Shown here in pieces: positions 35,201 through 53,386 of a DNA stretch of 64,000 nt. Source of the DNA: Erythroxylum novogranatense (Eukaryota; Streptophyta; Magnoliopsida; Malpighiales; Erythroxylaceae). The notes under the pieces were generated by a model. It ran no database searches, had not been told where the DNA came from, and saw only the letters and a program-made list of their open reading frames with translations. Each line of letters starts with the position of its first letter. Position 1 is the stretch's first letter. The translations under genes were made by a program, and so were the position numbers. The stretch covers positions 135,497,475-135,561,474 of the forward strand of contig CM057228.1 in assembly GCA_029891385.1 (NCBI GenBank), in the 5' to 3' direction.

Positions 35201-38111
35201 GTTTAATGGAAGGAGTACAATTAACAGAATCTGTTTCCAGATATTGGAGATAAAGAACCTTTTGTATTATGGATTTTATCTTTGCCTGAACATGGAGTGT
35301 AATTCAAAAAATTATTGGAAGAGCCCGTCATTTGGTCTGATGTTCTAGAATCTATGGCCCATGGATTATTATGAATTTCAGAATTGGCAAGAAAAGCAAT
35401 ACCTGATTTGGAAAATTAGAAGAAACAACAGTTGAATGTGAGCCAAGCCGAGACAAAAGATGTCATAGAATTTGCACTTCGTCCTTGGAAAGACCACCAA
35501 CAATTGTTGTTTCTTCAGATACAGATGCATCTATAGTCTCTGACATGTTTGCTTGTGGCCTAGTGGAACCTATTTGTTTACTTCCAAATCCCTTTGTCGG
35601 TCGACCGTGAAGTTTCCAGAAACTCTGTTTAGATGCCTCGGTTTACCACAATAATCATATTTCAAGTGATCTTTATTTGATGGACCTGGTCAATTCCTTT
35701 CTCTGATTCACGAGTTTTGCAAAGTAGCCTGCTTTTTCTATGGGATTTGTGTGTATCATGGCATTCCTTCAGCTTTCTTCTTGTTGAATGTAAGAGTAAG
35801 CCTGTCTTACGGAAGGAAAAGGAACCTTACCCAGAACTTGTACCCGTTTCTGGTCATATTCCATATTCAGACCAGCATCATAGATCTGTTCCTTTTCTAT
35901 CAACATCTGAAATTTAACTACATCATGTGGACAAGCAGGCTGGAAATCTTGATAATAGTCTAATTCTTGCCATAGACCACTTGATTCAGCAAAATATCGT
36001 GCTATGGTCATATCTCCTTGTTTAGTCTCATTTATCTTAATTTCGTATCTCATAGATCTAAGCATCATTACCCTCTTGAGAATAGGTCTGAGAAGCTGCA
36101 CTTCAAATCTTTTGTGCAGTGTTGAATAGCAAATAGCCTTAAGCAATCTGCGATTGCATCTAGTTGAGTAACCATGACATGACAAGGGTGTTTTCTGATT
36201 CCCATTGAGTGAGTGTTGGATCACCAGTAGCTGGCTTTGGCTTATCTCCTATAACATATCCATGGAAACCCTGAGCTTGAATGAACAATAAACAAGACCT
36301 GGACCAAGCAAGGTAATTGGTTCCAATTATCTTTAATGGGCTGATTTGCAGATAAGGATTTTCAGCTATAGATCCAAAATTGACTCCAGAATTTTTTTCT
36401 TCTGCCAACTTTTTCCAAGATGAACACTGTATTTTTCAGTTGAGAGAAAGGCAGCAAATTTATGCCCTACAGGAGGGAAAGGCTGCAGTCGGCTTTAAAT
36501 ATGAGAGTTAAAAGTGACAGCGGTTTAGAGCATGAGCTCTTATACCACGTTGAAATAATAGGAGGAAGATAGGAGAGAAATAAAAGGCTCTCTCATATAT
36601 TTTTGTGATTTACAGCAGGCCTATGTAAAGGAATTCTAGGAAAGGAAAATAGAATTTACAGGAATGATCTCTGTAAATTAGGTCCTATACAAGGAAATCC
36701 CACTAAACTAGGAATACACTAAACCTTAACCCGCAAGATTAGGAATATACAGCTGTCAACAGTACATGTTTTTCTTCATGTGTAATGTTTTAGTTTGTAA
36801 TCTGTGTGCTCTTTTATAGACCATGTTCTTTTTTTCTCCTTACAGAAGACAGTTTTGCTTGATTAAGGTTTTAATGAATGATACAGTTTATAAAGCTATT
36901 CAACTTCTAATGTGCTATTAGTTGTCTCTTCTCCTTTTTCCGTGAATGCTTACTTTGTTAGCTGTTTGGCTGTTACCTTCTAACAGTTTTCTATGCTTGA
37001 TATGCTTTTCTTGCAGCTGCATTCTAGTTCTTTTAATGGTTTTTATGGTTGATGCATGAAACCTCTTGCATTTTATTCAAGAAAGGCTTATCGTTTATAA
37101 AATATCATTCAAACAGTTGATGGGAGATTTTGTAGTTTGTTAACGGTTTGTGCATTCAACAATAATATCATATCACTTGTAGTTTTCGATTTATTGTTCA
37201 CTTGGTAATTCATGACAGTAGATTAATAAGTGTTCCCTTGTGTGAGATCTGTTTTCACCCCAAAAGTAGAGTACAGGTTCTAATCTCAGCTGTCCTATTT
37301 AAGAATTGAAACAACATTTTCGTTTCTTCGTTATGAAGTCAGTTAAGGAACTCTTTCATATTCCAATTTTATCTGCTTTTAAGGGTTTCTTCTATGATTT
37401 TCTTTAGTTGTTAAAGGCATATTGATTGATCATTAAAAGTTGAGATTTCATGTAGAATGCCTTTGCAGTATGTGGATCAAACATGAAAATGTGTATAAAA
37501 TCATCGAAAGTTATTGTTATTTCATCGAGAAATGATGCCCTGTGTTTATGTTTTCTTATATTTTACTTCTGGCAAGTGTCATATGTGTTTGTCGTCTTTA
37601 TTAGCTGAAGAAGTAGCTATTTTTGTTTTCCATCTTTTGCCTCAACTTTTCACTGATTTATCATAGGGATCTAATGTTTTCCAATTAATGAGTTGGGAAT
37701 TTTCATCTTTGAGATAGAGCCACATTGGAAGTCTGTCCTTACGATATGATTAAAGGCCTTTATTTGTAAATTAGCTGTCATAGGTGTTAAAAATGTTTGT
37801 TCATATCACCTCAAGGAAGTAGAAATAGGGATGCACTTCAACAATTTGACAGTTGGTATGCAATATATTATCTTTGTCCTATGGCTGAATCATATTTCTT
37901 CGGATCCTGTACCCAACCGCTTTTCTGATCTCTCTCAAGTGAATGTGTAGTAACTTGTGAACTTCTGAAGAAAGGTAAGCTCTGCAACATGAGGTAGCAG
38001 ATGAAACGGTTTTGACTCTCTCTCTCTCTCTCTCTCTCTCTTCCCATAAAGCATATTCTTGCGGAGGTGTGAAAAAATGCTTATTAAGAATTGTCAGTGT
38101 TTGGCATGCTC

Positions 38112-38143
<32 letters not shown>

Positions 38144-38588
38144 CCTTTTAAGTTAATGTCTGTTTTGATTTCTTCATCTTAATCAGGACGCACCACCCTG
38201 CACGCATTATACACAACGTGGCCACTGCAAGTTTGGGCCCACATGCAAATTTGATCACCCAGTTGGACGAACTCTCAGTTACAGTCCATCTGCATCTTCT
38301 CTTGCTGACATGCCGGTCGCACCCTATCCTGTGGGCTCATCCATTGGTACCCTAGCCCCATCATCCTCATCTTCAGAGTTGCGACCTGAACTCCCCTCAG
38401 GAGGATACAGCAAGGACTCCAGTTCAACTAGAATGTCTTCATCAATAAGCACTTCAAGTGTTTCAGTTGGTTCGGTTTTCTCACAGAGTGGAACTGTTTC
38501 CCAGACAAGTGTGCAAAAGTCTGGCCATAGTACTGGCCCGTCTACTGGTGGCAGCAGCAGTAGCACAGAGGCTCGCTCCTCAAGTTGA
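29265..38588 (+). CDS. CCCH zinc-finger protein with five fingers, ZFN/C3H32-58 type
   Basis: Plant nucleic-acid-binding protein with five C-x8-C-x5-C-x3-H fingers. Exons: 29265-29352, 29471-29610, 29864-29926, 30080-30199, 30308-30622, 30710-31027, 38187-38588; total 1446 nt, 481 aa. Finger positions by residue: about 51-71, 96-116, 142-162, 307-327 and 353-373, each preceded by the family's [13 protein letters not shown] or PLRPG-type lead. A Pro/Ser/Tyr-rich linker separates fingers 3 and 4 and a Ser/Thr-rich tail follows finger 5. From memory the closest Arabidopsis relatives are At2g47850, At3g06410 and At5g18550 (C3H32/34/58); these bind DNA or RNA. Intron 1 appears to have a GC donor (AAG|GCGAGT), the only site that restores the family's Glu-Glu-x-x-Trp junction. 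Intron 6 is about 7.2 kb because a copia element sits in it in the opposite orientation. No coding damage is seen. Confidence 0.95.
32019..32230 (-). repeat. 3' LTR of the intronic copia element
   Basis: Begins TGTTGAAATAAT and ends TTGTCAACA on the plus strand, giving the TG...CA termini. By eye it is about 85 percent identical to the other LTR at 36548-36761, so the insertion is old. Confidence 0.9.
36548..36761 (-). repeat. 5' LTR of the intronic copia element
   Basis: Matches the LTR at 32019-32230 over its length. The base at 36548 is C where the other LTR has T, so its terminal CA reads CG in the element's orientation. The primer-binding site follows directly. Confidence 0.9.
38015..38143. 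repeat. Two CT microsatellites near the end of intron 6
   Basis: CT dinucleotide runs at about 38015-38041 and 38108-38143, upstream of the last acceptor (AATCAG|GACGCA at 38186/38187) of the CCCH gene. They extend the pyrimidine-rich character of the intron end. Confidence 0.9.
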
Positions 38589-41500
38589 GGAATCAGATCA
38601 AACAACTGCCTTCCATTTCTCTTTGAATCAAATTCATGACATCATACTTTTTTTGTTCTAGCCCACAAATAGAAGACTTTGTTTCCCAGCTATGATGTTT
38701 CCACAACTCAGGTCTAGCACACCGTAGTTCCGATAGTTTCCGTGTTCATATAATGAATAAGCTCTGGTCAACCTTCAAAAGGTCTAGCAAACCCCATATA
38801 GCCTTCAGCCTTCCTTTTGAATAATCATGAGAGGATCTGCAGTTCCCTTAGGCAAAATTTGCTTCCACGTCTCCAATTCTTTTGGAGCTTGTTGTGTTTA
38901 TTTATGCTCCCCTCTTTTCCGAAAGCCAAAAAAGAAAAAAGTCATACACTGTTCCTCTTCTCCGTGGGCTGCATCTTCATATCTTATCATTTTTTTCCTG
39001 ATTTTCTTAAATCTGGGAACAAGCTTCCAGTTTATCTAGTAGGAAATTTGAAGCTTTTCTTGTTCCCCCCACATTTTGTCTGGGGTTTATTTGTGAAAAA
39101 GAGAGTAATTACAGAGACTCATAAGGAGGCATCTGAATGCTTACCTTTACATGTGATTAGGTACATATTTATGTTGTGACAATTGAAATGCTTGACATTG
39201 TTGTTGATGAATTTATTATGAAATACAAATATATGAAGAATCAGCATTTGACTGTAATAATCATTCTTCCTTTTTTACTTCATCAGTTTTCTATGCTTTC
39301 AGGTACTTCTCTTAAAGTAGCAAGTGGATCAAAAACCTGATCTTAAATTCATGTTACTCTCTAGTTGACGAGGGACTTGAAGGATTTGAGGTAGGAAAGC
39401 TGTTTATGATAAGCTTGTATGCTAGAGTTGCATTGCCTGAACTTGTGCATTTTTCAGTTGCATACCTAGAGTTTATGGATAGTATAATCACCAGAGTCTT
39501 ATGTGCATCCATCTAGGCAACACCACTGACACCAACTTGTGCTCAAAATGAAAAGTGTTTTTTTTTTTTTAAACGTGGAGCTTTCATGTGTTTTTAGTAA
39601 CAAACACCACATTTCGAATGGCGAAACGGGAAGCCTTGAAAGCCTATATGAAAGGCTTTGGTGGTGTTAGTATAACACTTGACTCAAACTAGTAGAAGTT
39701 AGCTTTCTAAAAGTATTACACGGGGCCCTCTTTAAGTAGGTTAGTATATGTGTGCACAGTTTCCACCATAATCACTATGATAGAAAGCATCTGCAAGAGA
39801 AAGAGAAGATGCATGTGCATGATAACAAGAGTGGCAGAGTTTTTTTTATGATAAATATGATTAGATCATGAAATGTAAGAAGTAGCTTGAGTTACAATCC
39901 TATTAACCAGTAGAAATAGTAAACTAGTTCAGGTCTAGTTTAAGCAGTTCAGACAAGTGGTCCGGTACTGAAGAACAATTATCGCCTCTAAACAGAAAAA
40001 GATTCTCTTTAAAAATTAAATTTGTCCCATCTGTTAGAGCTTGAAAAACTCTGGTTAAAGTAGATTTTTCTTTCTGATGAATCAAAATTAGTTCAGCTAA
40101 AATATCAAAAGGACATTGTTGCCTAAGTTGTTGACATGTTTACAGCATCTGATGTAAATAACCTATTACCAAGTGATTTATGTTCATTAATGGAACTTGA
40201 AGCATTGCTGTTATTTGCATTGACTATAATCATTTGCTGTGAGAAAAGGAAACTATAATCATTTGCTGAACAAAGAAATGTTACTTGCAATGACTATTTG
40301 TGTTGGACACAAGAAGCAAATCGTAATTTATATAATACGAAAAGTTGCAGTTTTTATTTTTAAATAAGCCTGTAATTTTTTTAATAACAAGTATAGTTTT
40401 TTATTTTTCTTGGAAGTTGTGGATGACAGTTTTGGCCCATCCTGTGGTCAACAGGCTAGGCTCGGTTTTTTAGGCCTAGTTAAACTCGGCCTATCGGACA
40501 GGTAACGACAAAATGACATTATTTTATTAAAAATGATGTTTGATGTTTTTCTTAAAATAATAATTCCAGCTAGGTCGGATTGCCTCGATCAGCTGGACTG
40601 TATGAATTCTTAAATTTTTGTGAATTTATACATATGAGAGAGATCATATGAATTCTCTTAACAAAAATTTTAGTTGAGTTCCTAAATTGAATAATAACAC
40701 GGTAGATTTTGGAATTTACCACAGAAATTCGAAATTCAGCGGTCAAAACTTAAAATCATGATTTGTTTAAAACAATAGCCCTTTTTTTTTTACTAAAAAG
40801 TTCTAATTTAAAAAGAATTAGAGACCCAAAAGAAGAAAATGACCCATTTTGGGTCAACAGGCCAGGTAATTTTTTAAAAAAGATCCAGCCTAAACCCACG
40901 TAGCTTGAGGTTTGAACCTTATGAGTAAAATAAAGTAATTCTGCATTTTTAACATATTAAAAAATTGGGCTAAACCTCAAATTTGAGGTTGGGCTAAGCC
41001 CTCTCAAGCCTAGTCTGTTCAAGGTAGGCCCACTGTCTCAGGGCATTGCCATCCACACTGCATGAAAAGTTCAAGTTATGCAAATCCAAGTACTTAAACG
41101 CTAAATATTTTGGCATGATTCAAAGTAATGTGATTTTCTCCATTTCAATTTTAAAAAAATTGATAGATGAGAAGAAAAAATATACGCGTCATAATCATTT
41201 TTTCTCACTTTCTTTGCATTGATTCTAATTCAAGTAAACAGTGTACATGTGTTATGTCTAATCTTACCTGTAGACTGTAAATTAATTTGATCTATCAAGA
41301 ACACATTAAATTTGAAACTTCAAATTTAAGTTAAAAGTGATCTAAGACCATCCAAATTATATTCAAAATTTTCATTAATTGAAATTGTCATTCTTATCTA
41401 TCAATTCTACCTGTATATCTCTTATTTATCAGAAACAATTTTTTTATTATGTAAAATTAAGACTGTATATTTTCAGACCCTTTCAAACTTCACTTTAGTG

Positions 41501-42732
41501 CAGAACTTCAAAGTATGATAATAATGACCTGTATACCTCTCAATTATGATCATAAATTTTGAAACACAGCCGAGGATATGCCATTTTTCCTATACGCGTA
41601 TGACTCTTAATATCCCATTTTCCTATACGAGTACGACTCTTTTACCGTTGACTCGCCGCCATTAATCAATAATCAAATGACTTATTTGGCTACAAAAACT
41701 TGCTAAAATATATCTATCTTGGCACTTCTTGTAATTTGTTTGCAAACTAATTCCCAATTTAATTTTCCCACAATTAGCAACTTTGACATTACCAGTAAGT
41801 AGTCGGTTTCTATTTCCATTTCCTTCACCGTTTGCCTGACAACGTTAGCTTTAAAAAGTCAGTGAACTTTCAATTTTTAAGATAGAACAAACAAGAAACC
41901 CTTAATGATTGATGTTTTTGGAACCCATGATTGATCAGGTGACCCATTCAGAAACCAGAGTTCGCATTCCTAAGATGTAATGCAAGATTTGTGTGAAGCC
42001 TTGGAGTAGAAGCACATTGAACTCGATATTAGATGTACTGTCCCATTGACTGAGGACTAAATCAGATAGAAATACTAAACAGCAAAAAGAACCAGCCTGT
42101 CAAGACAGCTGAAGTTTGGGAGGGATGGCCGAAGGCCGTCCATTTGATCAATGAGTTGAAGAATTTATTGACCGAAACATCATCATTTAGTAAGTTATGC
42201 CATCCCTAATCACACTAACAGTTGGAATTACGTTTTCCTGTTAAAAGTGTGGAAGTATGCAAAAACATAACAGCAGCAACAGTATTGCACACAATCAAAG
42301 GCAAGCTATTACATGATAGCATCTAAATCTAACATCAGAAACGATAATTTGAGTGAGCATTAGTTACATTTTTTTCTTCTCTTGCAGGCAACCAGCAAAT
42401 ACAATGAACAAACAAGTACTAAAGTCATGCCATAGCTTAGAGATGAGAAGACATTGATACAAGACTGTCCCCCCTTTTGGACCTCGTCACAGTTCGACTT
42501 GAAAATTTCGCCAGAGGGGTGCACAATATGTAAAAATTTTCCATACCTGGCTCTGAAGACAAAATGTACATGTAATTCTGAGCTTCTGTCTCCAAGTAAT
42601 TGGCAAAGGCTGCACGGCCTGTAGCATTTTATACACACCCTTGTGCTACTTCATCCGTGACGCTATGCAGTCATCCATTGGTGGCATTTGCAGCAGACAT
42701 GGACAGAACAACTATTGATCAACTAGGCCAAA
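38589..42732. other. Convergent intergenic region between the CCCH gene and CUL1
   Basis: 38589 to about 39240 is the 3' flank of the CCCH gene. 42200-42732 is the probable 3' untranslated region of CUL1, which is transcribed toward it. Between them is non-coding DNA that includes a possible MITE (40418-41057) and a short 34-bp-period tandem repeat (units starting at 41581 and 41615). No gene-like frame was found. Confidence 0.55.
40418..41057. mobile_element. Possible MITE with TGTGGATG termini
   Basis: The left end starts TGTGGATGACAG and the right end, on the opposite strand, TGTGGATGGCAATG. The subterminal DNA on both sides is enriched in GGCC/GGGCC/AGGCCTAG motifs in opposite orientations (CAACAGGCTAGGC at the left; AGGCCCACTG at the right), like some hAT-derived plant MITEs. 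No matching target duplication was found next to these borders. Confidence 0.4.
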
Positions 42733-48145
<5,413 letters not shown>

Positions 48146-48930
48146 GTTGGCAACAACAATGAGCCACTATCTGCAAAATATCAACAGCAAAACATTAAAA
48201 ATAAATCCAACTTCCAATCCTGCGAGAACAAATAATAAGATTACCGAAAATGACAGACAATTGCACTTAAATCAAAATCAACTTCTAAGTTCCAAAATTT
48301 CGACCATGGAAAGCCAAAGCCAGCATAAATTTCCATTTTCCAGGTCATAAAACGCCAGAACTTACCCTAAAACATAACCAAGACCCTAATTTAACAACAA
48401 TCACCTAAATAGCCCTCCCCATTTCCGCACCTAGAACAAACGCGCAAGTCATAAGAGCCCTAATACACCATCAGGTAGCAAACAAAACCACAAAAACAAC
48501 TGAGATCTCCAAATCCTCGATCCTAATATAAGCAGAGAACCCGCTCCAAGACTATAAGCTTACAGCTTCGCTCCACGTCTCTCCATTTTCCACAAAAAAA
48601 AAAGGTCAACAACCCTAATCGAAGCTCGTAAACAACACATTACAAACCATAAATACATCAAATCCATCAAAGAACCATCAATCCGCACTAAAAAGACGAT
48701 CGACCGAGAAAGATCGAGAGATGTGAATCAGAATCAGAAATTACGTATGGACACAGACAAGCAAAAGCACAAATCCAGGGAGAGAAAACCAGCTAAGAGG
48801 CGAAGTAGAGAGGAATCCCCGACCTGAGAAGGAGGAACTAAGAAGGAAGCAGGAGTACGGCGGAGGGCGACCGGAGTAGACAGATCGTTGTGGAGGAGAA
48901 AAATGTAAGGCTTTGCTGCGGGTCTCGGAT
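48146..48930 (-). promoter_or_regulatory. CUL1 5' leader with leader intron
   Basis: On the minus strand a CT-rich leader (around 48900-48824) ends in TTCTCAG|GTCGGG, a good donor, and an acceptor ATTTTGCAG|ATAGTGG ends at 48171, 25 bases before the ATG at 48145. This predicts a leader intron of about 653 bp (48823-48171). Borders are inferred from consensus only. Confidence 0.5.
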
Positions 48931-49589
48931 CCTCTATTATTCATTCACTTTTTTTTTTTTTGGTTTATTCTTTAGAATTTGTTTTCTAAGAATATTTTTT
49001 TGTTTCTTTTCCTAATTTATATTTTTCTATTGTTTGAGAAAAGTTGATTTTATGTGACTATAAAATTAATGTTGAAATTACGGAAACATCCCTTGGGAGC
49101 AAATTAGATTTTGTAATTTCAAAATAACGAAAGATCAAAATAAATTTATTAGTTATAATTCAAATAACCATAAAATTTAGAGCTAATTATTCTATTTAAA
49201 TTTATTAATTTCAATATTATATTAATATAATCTTTCAACTCTATCTTCCATGAGCAACCTAAATATATAATATTAAATATATGACTCTTTATCTTCAAAC
49301 ACAAATAGTTTAAAGATATCAATCCTTCACTATTTACCTTATTTAATATTTTCACAAGTATTAATAAATTGTTTACTCGAAATTGAACTATTGTACATAG
49401 ATATATTTATCGAAAGAGCAACAGATGTGCTGACTGACTCGCGAACTTTGCATAACATTTTGATTTAGGAATCAAAATTTTTGATAGTTCACCAATTGGA
49501 TGTCACTCTACCATTTTAAAAGATATGTTGAGGATCTGTTTCCTAGACTAGTCACATAAAATATATCGTGAATCTTTCCTTTTTATAAA
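48931..49589. other. Spacer upstream of CUL1
   Basis: AT-rich DNA with no gene-like frame; the part adjoining 48930 presumably contains the CUL1 promoter. No distinct motif can be assigned. Confidence 0.5.
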
Positions 49590-51020
49590 ACGGACTTAAA
49601 GCCAGGTATTTTGCGCACTCAAGTTTTATAGAGGTTGACATAAGTGCTAATCCCAATTATGTGCGGAGGAGCAATTGGGAGAGTAAGCAGGTCTTGTAGA
49701 AGGGGATGTATTGGCGGGTTGGCTCGGGTGAGAAGATTTCTATTTGGTTGGATGCGTGGATCTCAGACCCGAGAACTCTTGTGTTTCCACGGTCTTTTCC
49801 CAGACAAGCAAGTTTTCAAGGTAAGTGCTTTAATAAAAGAGGGCAGATGCGATAGAGATTTGATTGAAGCCACTTTTAATAAGAGGGATTCTTCTCAGAT
49901 ACTATCTATTTCGTTAAACAATTATTCAGAGGATAATCTATTCTTATTGTTCGATAAGAAGAGGGTATTTACAGTTAGATCTGCCCATCATGCGTTGTTA
50001 CCTCAAGTGGAAGAGCCTGACCATCAAGTTTTGCTTATGTGGTGCAAATTCTAGAAGCTACCATTATCGCCACAGGTGAGGAACTTTGTATGGCGAGCTG
50101 CTAACAATATATTGCCGACAAGAGTGTCGTTGCGGCATCTGCGAGTACCAGTTCCATCCATCTGTCCTCCCTATAATTTGGAGGAGGAATCGATGTTGCA
50201 TCTGCTAATGAACTGCTATTATGCTCAACAGGTATGGAGTTCTTCTATCTTTGAGTGGTATAGACTTAGTGTTGCGTACTTTGTTGATTGGTTGAGAGCG
50301 GTTGTATTGTTGTTTAATGATAAAGACGCTAGTTTGATATTGGGTATCTGCTGAAAAATTTGGAATGCTCGAAATAATTTGGTCTGGTTGAATAAGTACA
50401 AGTTGCTGGTAGCAACATGGTTAATTGCTCAACATGCAAAATGTTTGGCAAAATGTCAAACTGACTAAGCCACAACATCAACAACAAATTAGAGCCAGGA
50501 AATGGCAAAAGCCGTTGGTAGACTGGGTAAAAGTGAATGTGGATGCAACAACACATGTTAACGGTTTAGATGCGGGGTTTGCTTTGGTGGCTAGTGATGA
50601 TTATGGTAGTTTCTTAGCTGCTAAAATTGGAAGGTTTAGAGGAATGTTCTCGCCAAGAGTGGCAAAGGCCTTGGCCATTAATGAGGCGCTAAGCTGGAGA
50701 CAGGGGAAAGGCTGGAGTAATGTGATATGTGGAGTGACAATCTTGCGGTTGTTCACGATATTGTGGAGAGTGACAGTTTAGATTTTACTTCCTTTTGTGC
50801 TTTAGTGGATGATATTAAAATGCTAATGATTCAATTTAATAGTAATAATAGGGTTGTTGCAGTACCTAGACAAGCTAATATGGCTGCCCATGAATTAGCT
50901 CAAGTTATTAGAATTGACGAATTTGTTGGTGAGTGGTTTCTTAACCCACTCAACATTGTTAGAGATGTTTTATTAGCTAATTCTATTTAATAAAACAACC
51001 TTACTGTGTTTTAAAAAAGG
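49590..51020 (+). mobile_element. 5'-truncated LINE (non-LTR retrotransposon), 3' end
   Basis: The conceptual order matches the C-terminal part of plant L1-type ORF2. A KARYF...WESKQVL-like and WRVGSGEKISIWLDAW-like segment lies at about 49590-49800, the zf-RVT domain at 50076-50354 (RNFVWRAANNILPT, EESMLHLLMNC) and an RNase H-like domain at 50500-50990 (DWVKVNVDA, then a frame change near 50710-50730, SDNLAVV, RQANMAAHELA). Stops at 49696-49698 and 50053-50055 and at least two frame changes show it is dead. The reverse transcriptase core is missing, as expected for 5' truncation. The end is near an A-rich stretch at 51000-51020. Confidence 0.9.
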
Positions 51021-51353
51021 ACTTATCAAATAAACGATAAATATAGAAACTCTTATATATTTACAAGATGAATCTTAGAGTAATTGGTAAAATTACTCTT
51101 TTATGACCATAAGGTTAAAAATTCAAATCACAAAATTTATATAAATATATAAATATGTTTTATATATATATATTTTTATAAATATATAAAAATAAGGTCG
51201 CGTATATTATGACCATCTTTAAACTTCCTCCAATGAAGAACTTTGTTGGTTTTTTATAGTTTTATATTTATGAACTTTCTTATATATACCAAGCCTATTT
51301 TAATATATTTAACAATGGGCTTAAAAGTCTAACAATGGGTAGAATTGGATTTA

Positions 51354-52045
51354 GTGTCTGTTTCGATGAGCTTATATCAGTAGAATTTTTGTTAGTAGAG
51401 TTTTTTGACAAGAGCTATTTAAAGAAGTTAGTTGATTGTTTGAATGTCATCTTAAAAGAAGATTTTTTGAAAGAGCTTCATACAATAGACTGTTTGGTAA
51501 TATAAAAATAAAAAATGTTTTTAATTTTAACTATGTTTTATTTTGTAATAAATATTATTTATGCATATAAATATTATTTAAAATATATTAAACAATATGT
51601 AAAGTACAATATAATAATTATTATATAATTTTAATCCATATGAAACATAAATGAAAATAAATCTAACCAAATATTTTATATGGATTATAACATAAGTAAA
51701 ACTAATATAAAAATAAATATTAAAACATATACAAAAGTCAAATAATATTATATAAATCTCAAAATAAACGTGAAGATGTGTTTGTGAGTATTGTGAAAAT
51801 TATTTATAAAACATAAGGGCAAAAAGACTAAAAATAAGTTCATTAATTGATAAAAAATTACCGAAAATTTGATATTTTGAGAAGCTTCAAATTTGAGTTT
51901 CTTAAAAGACTATATTTTAGCTGTTAAAAAATTATATCTACTAAAAAGTACCTTTTATTTTACAATCAAATACTCATTTTCTTTAAAAAACTTTTGTAGT
52001 AAAAAAATGCTTATTTATCCTTCAAAAGCTCAATCAAATAGGCAC
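51354..52045. mobile_element. Tourist-like MITE with TTA target duplication
   Basis: The left end GTGTCTGTTTCGATGAGCTT and the right end, read on the other strand, GTGCCTATTTGATTGAGCTT, match at most positions. Both are flanked by TTA (51351-51353 and 52046-52048). The 3-bp TTA duplication with a GTG/GGG-CTGTTT terminus fits PIF/Harbinger Tourist elements. AT-rich interior with no protein frame. Confidence 0.7.
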
Positions 52046-52048
52046 TTA

Positions 52049-53386
52049 ATAGACCTAAAAAATGGGCTTAAAAGAGTGGGTCTTTGAAGCTTAGACCATA
52101 GATTTATAGAAATAATCTATCATACAATAACGACAACAACAATTATTTGGTAACACTTTTACTAAAATGTAAAATTTAAGAAGGTCTTATAATATGCCAC
52201 CTTACTTTTAACTGATTAAAAGGTTGCTTCCGATTAAAGGTTTTTATATAATAACATGTGCATTAATAAATTAATATTTAATTATTTTTTTTCAAATTAA
52301 CATTATGGAGATCTAATTTTGAATTGCTTATATTATTCACAAATTATAATTTTCACCACATATATTATATTATATGTTTAATATCTTTATAAATGGTCTT
52401 TTAGAACATACAATAATTAGTGTGTACTAACAATTGTTAACCTAAAGTCAATGATTAGGTTTGTACAATTCTAAATTAAATATTATTTAAATCTTTTGTT
52501 TATGATTTATATTTTAAATTATTTAATTAAAAATTACGAATAAGCTTATTCACTTCTATTTAATTTAATTTTCTAATAATAATATAACCCAATCCGACGT
52601 GAACGTGATGTCATCCTTAAAACGTGACAGTATCTGGCTTCTCCTTTTTTGGTAACGAGGAAGGTCTGACACATCAGTGACCCACCAGCAAAATCGCTTA
52701 TTTTCAAACCTCAGTTAATTCCGCTAAACTCCAGGACCACCACCACCAGAAGCCATTTTTAGCAACGCATGCAAGCCAAGCCCAGCCAAGTGATCAGTAC
52801 AGTAACCCTTTTGATTATTCTACCACTTCATCAAATTCATCCTACGTGTAAATATCAGGGTCTGTGTGATCTTCTGTTTTAATTCTTCCACATATCAGTA
52901 TACCGTGTTTTCCCCGCGTGAGCAAGCGTTATATATATGTGTGTGTGTGTGTTCTTCGTTTTCAGGCATCATCAACCTTATAGCAAGAGCAGAGAGCAGA
53001 GAAGAAAGCAGTAGACACACAGGTTGGTTCGTTCATGGCCTTCTTCACTGTTTGAATATCATTGCCATCTTTCCATTATCATCTACAGAGCTGTACTTTA
53101 TTAACACTTGCCCCAGCACGTTGATTTCCCTTTTTGTCCTTCACTAGCTAGTTCGTGTTTCTGTGTTGAAGAACGTTACTTTTTCTTTATGTCTAAGAAG
53201 TTGGTCTAAAAGTTGTTACATTTTTGATTTAGATGAAAAGGGTTTGATCTTTTGGTGGCCATTTTCACTCTTCACTTCTCTTCCAAGCTATCTGTAATGT
53301 TTTGTTTAAAATGGAAAAAGAAACCAGTAGAGGGAAGTTCAGAGGAAGAGAAGAAGGTACCTAATTTGTTGTTCATTTTTGACAGG
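52049..53386 (+). promoter_or_regulatory. Upstream region and spliced leader of the HAK transporter gene
   Basis: A TATATATAT run at 52930-52938 followed by a GT run is a candidate TATA element. A leader exon plausibly ends at ACACAG|GTTGGT (53022/53023), and the acceptor GACAG at 53385 sits one base before the start codon, giving a leader intron of about 363 bp. 52049-52560 is AT-rich spacer. Confidence 0.4.

Larger units (their letters stand above)
32019..36761 (-). mobile_element. Ty1-copia LTR retrotransposon in intron 6 of the CCCH gene
   Basis: Complete but decayed element in antisense orientation. LTRs: 36548-36761 (5') and 32019-32230 (3'). The primer-binding site, minus strand 36547-36536, reads TGGTATAAGAGC, one base from the initiator-Met tRNA complement. 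A polypurine tract (TTGAGGGAGAC) lies just inside the 3' LTR. Coding remnants in order on the minus strand: gag (36408 to about 35770, with a NYLAWSR segment), a degraded zinc knuckle near 35640-35660, integrase (34599 to about 34100; DNGTEY, and [10 protein letters not shown] in place of QNGVAERKNR), reverse transcriptase (33371-33129, YVDD present), and the RNase H/C-terminal region down to about 32240. Stops and shifts are frequent. The 5-bp flanks (GAATA left, GTACA right) are not a clean target duplication. Confidence 0.93.

Noticed and set aside
32014..36766. Target-site duplication of the intronic copia element
   Set aside because: The 5-bp flanks GAATA and GTACA agree at only three positions, so a duplication cannot be claimed.
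38310..38661. Overlapping alternative frames across the last CCCH exon
   Set aside because: They are shadows of the Ser-rich tail; the frame with finger 5 and correct splice phase is the real one.
42360..42638. 92-codon minus-strand frame downstream of CUL1
   Set aside because: It falls in the probable 3' untranslated region of CUL1 and resembles no family I know.
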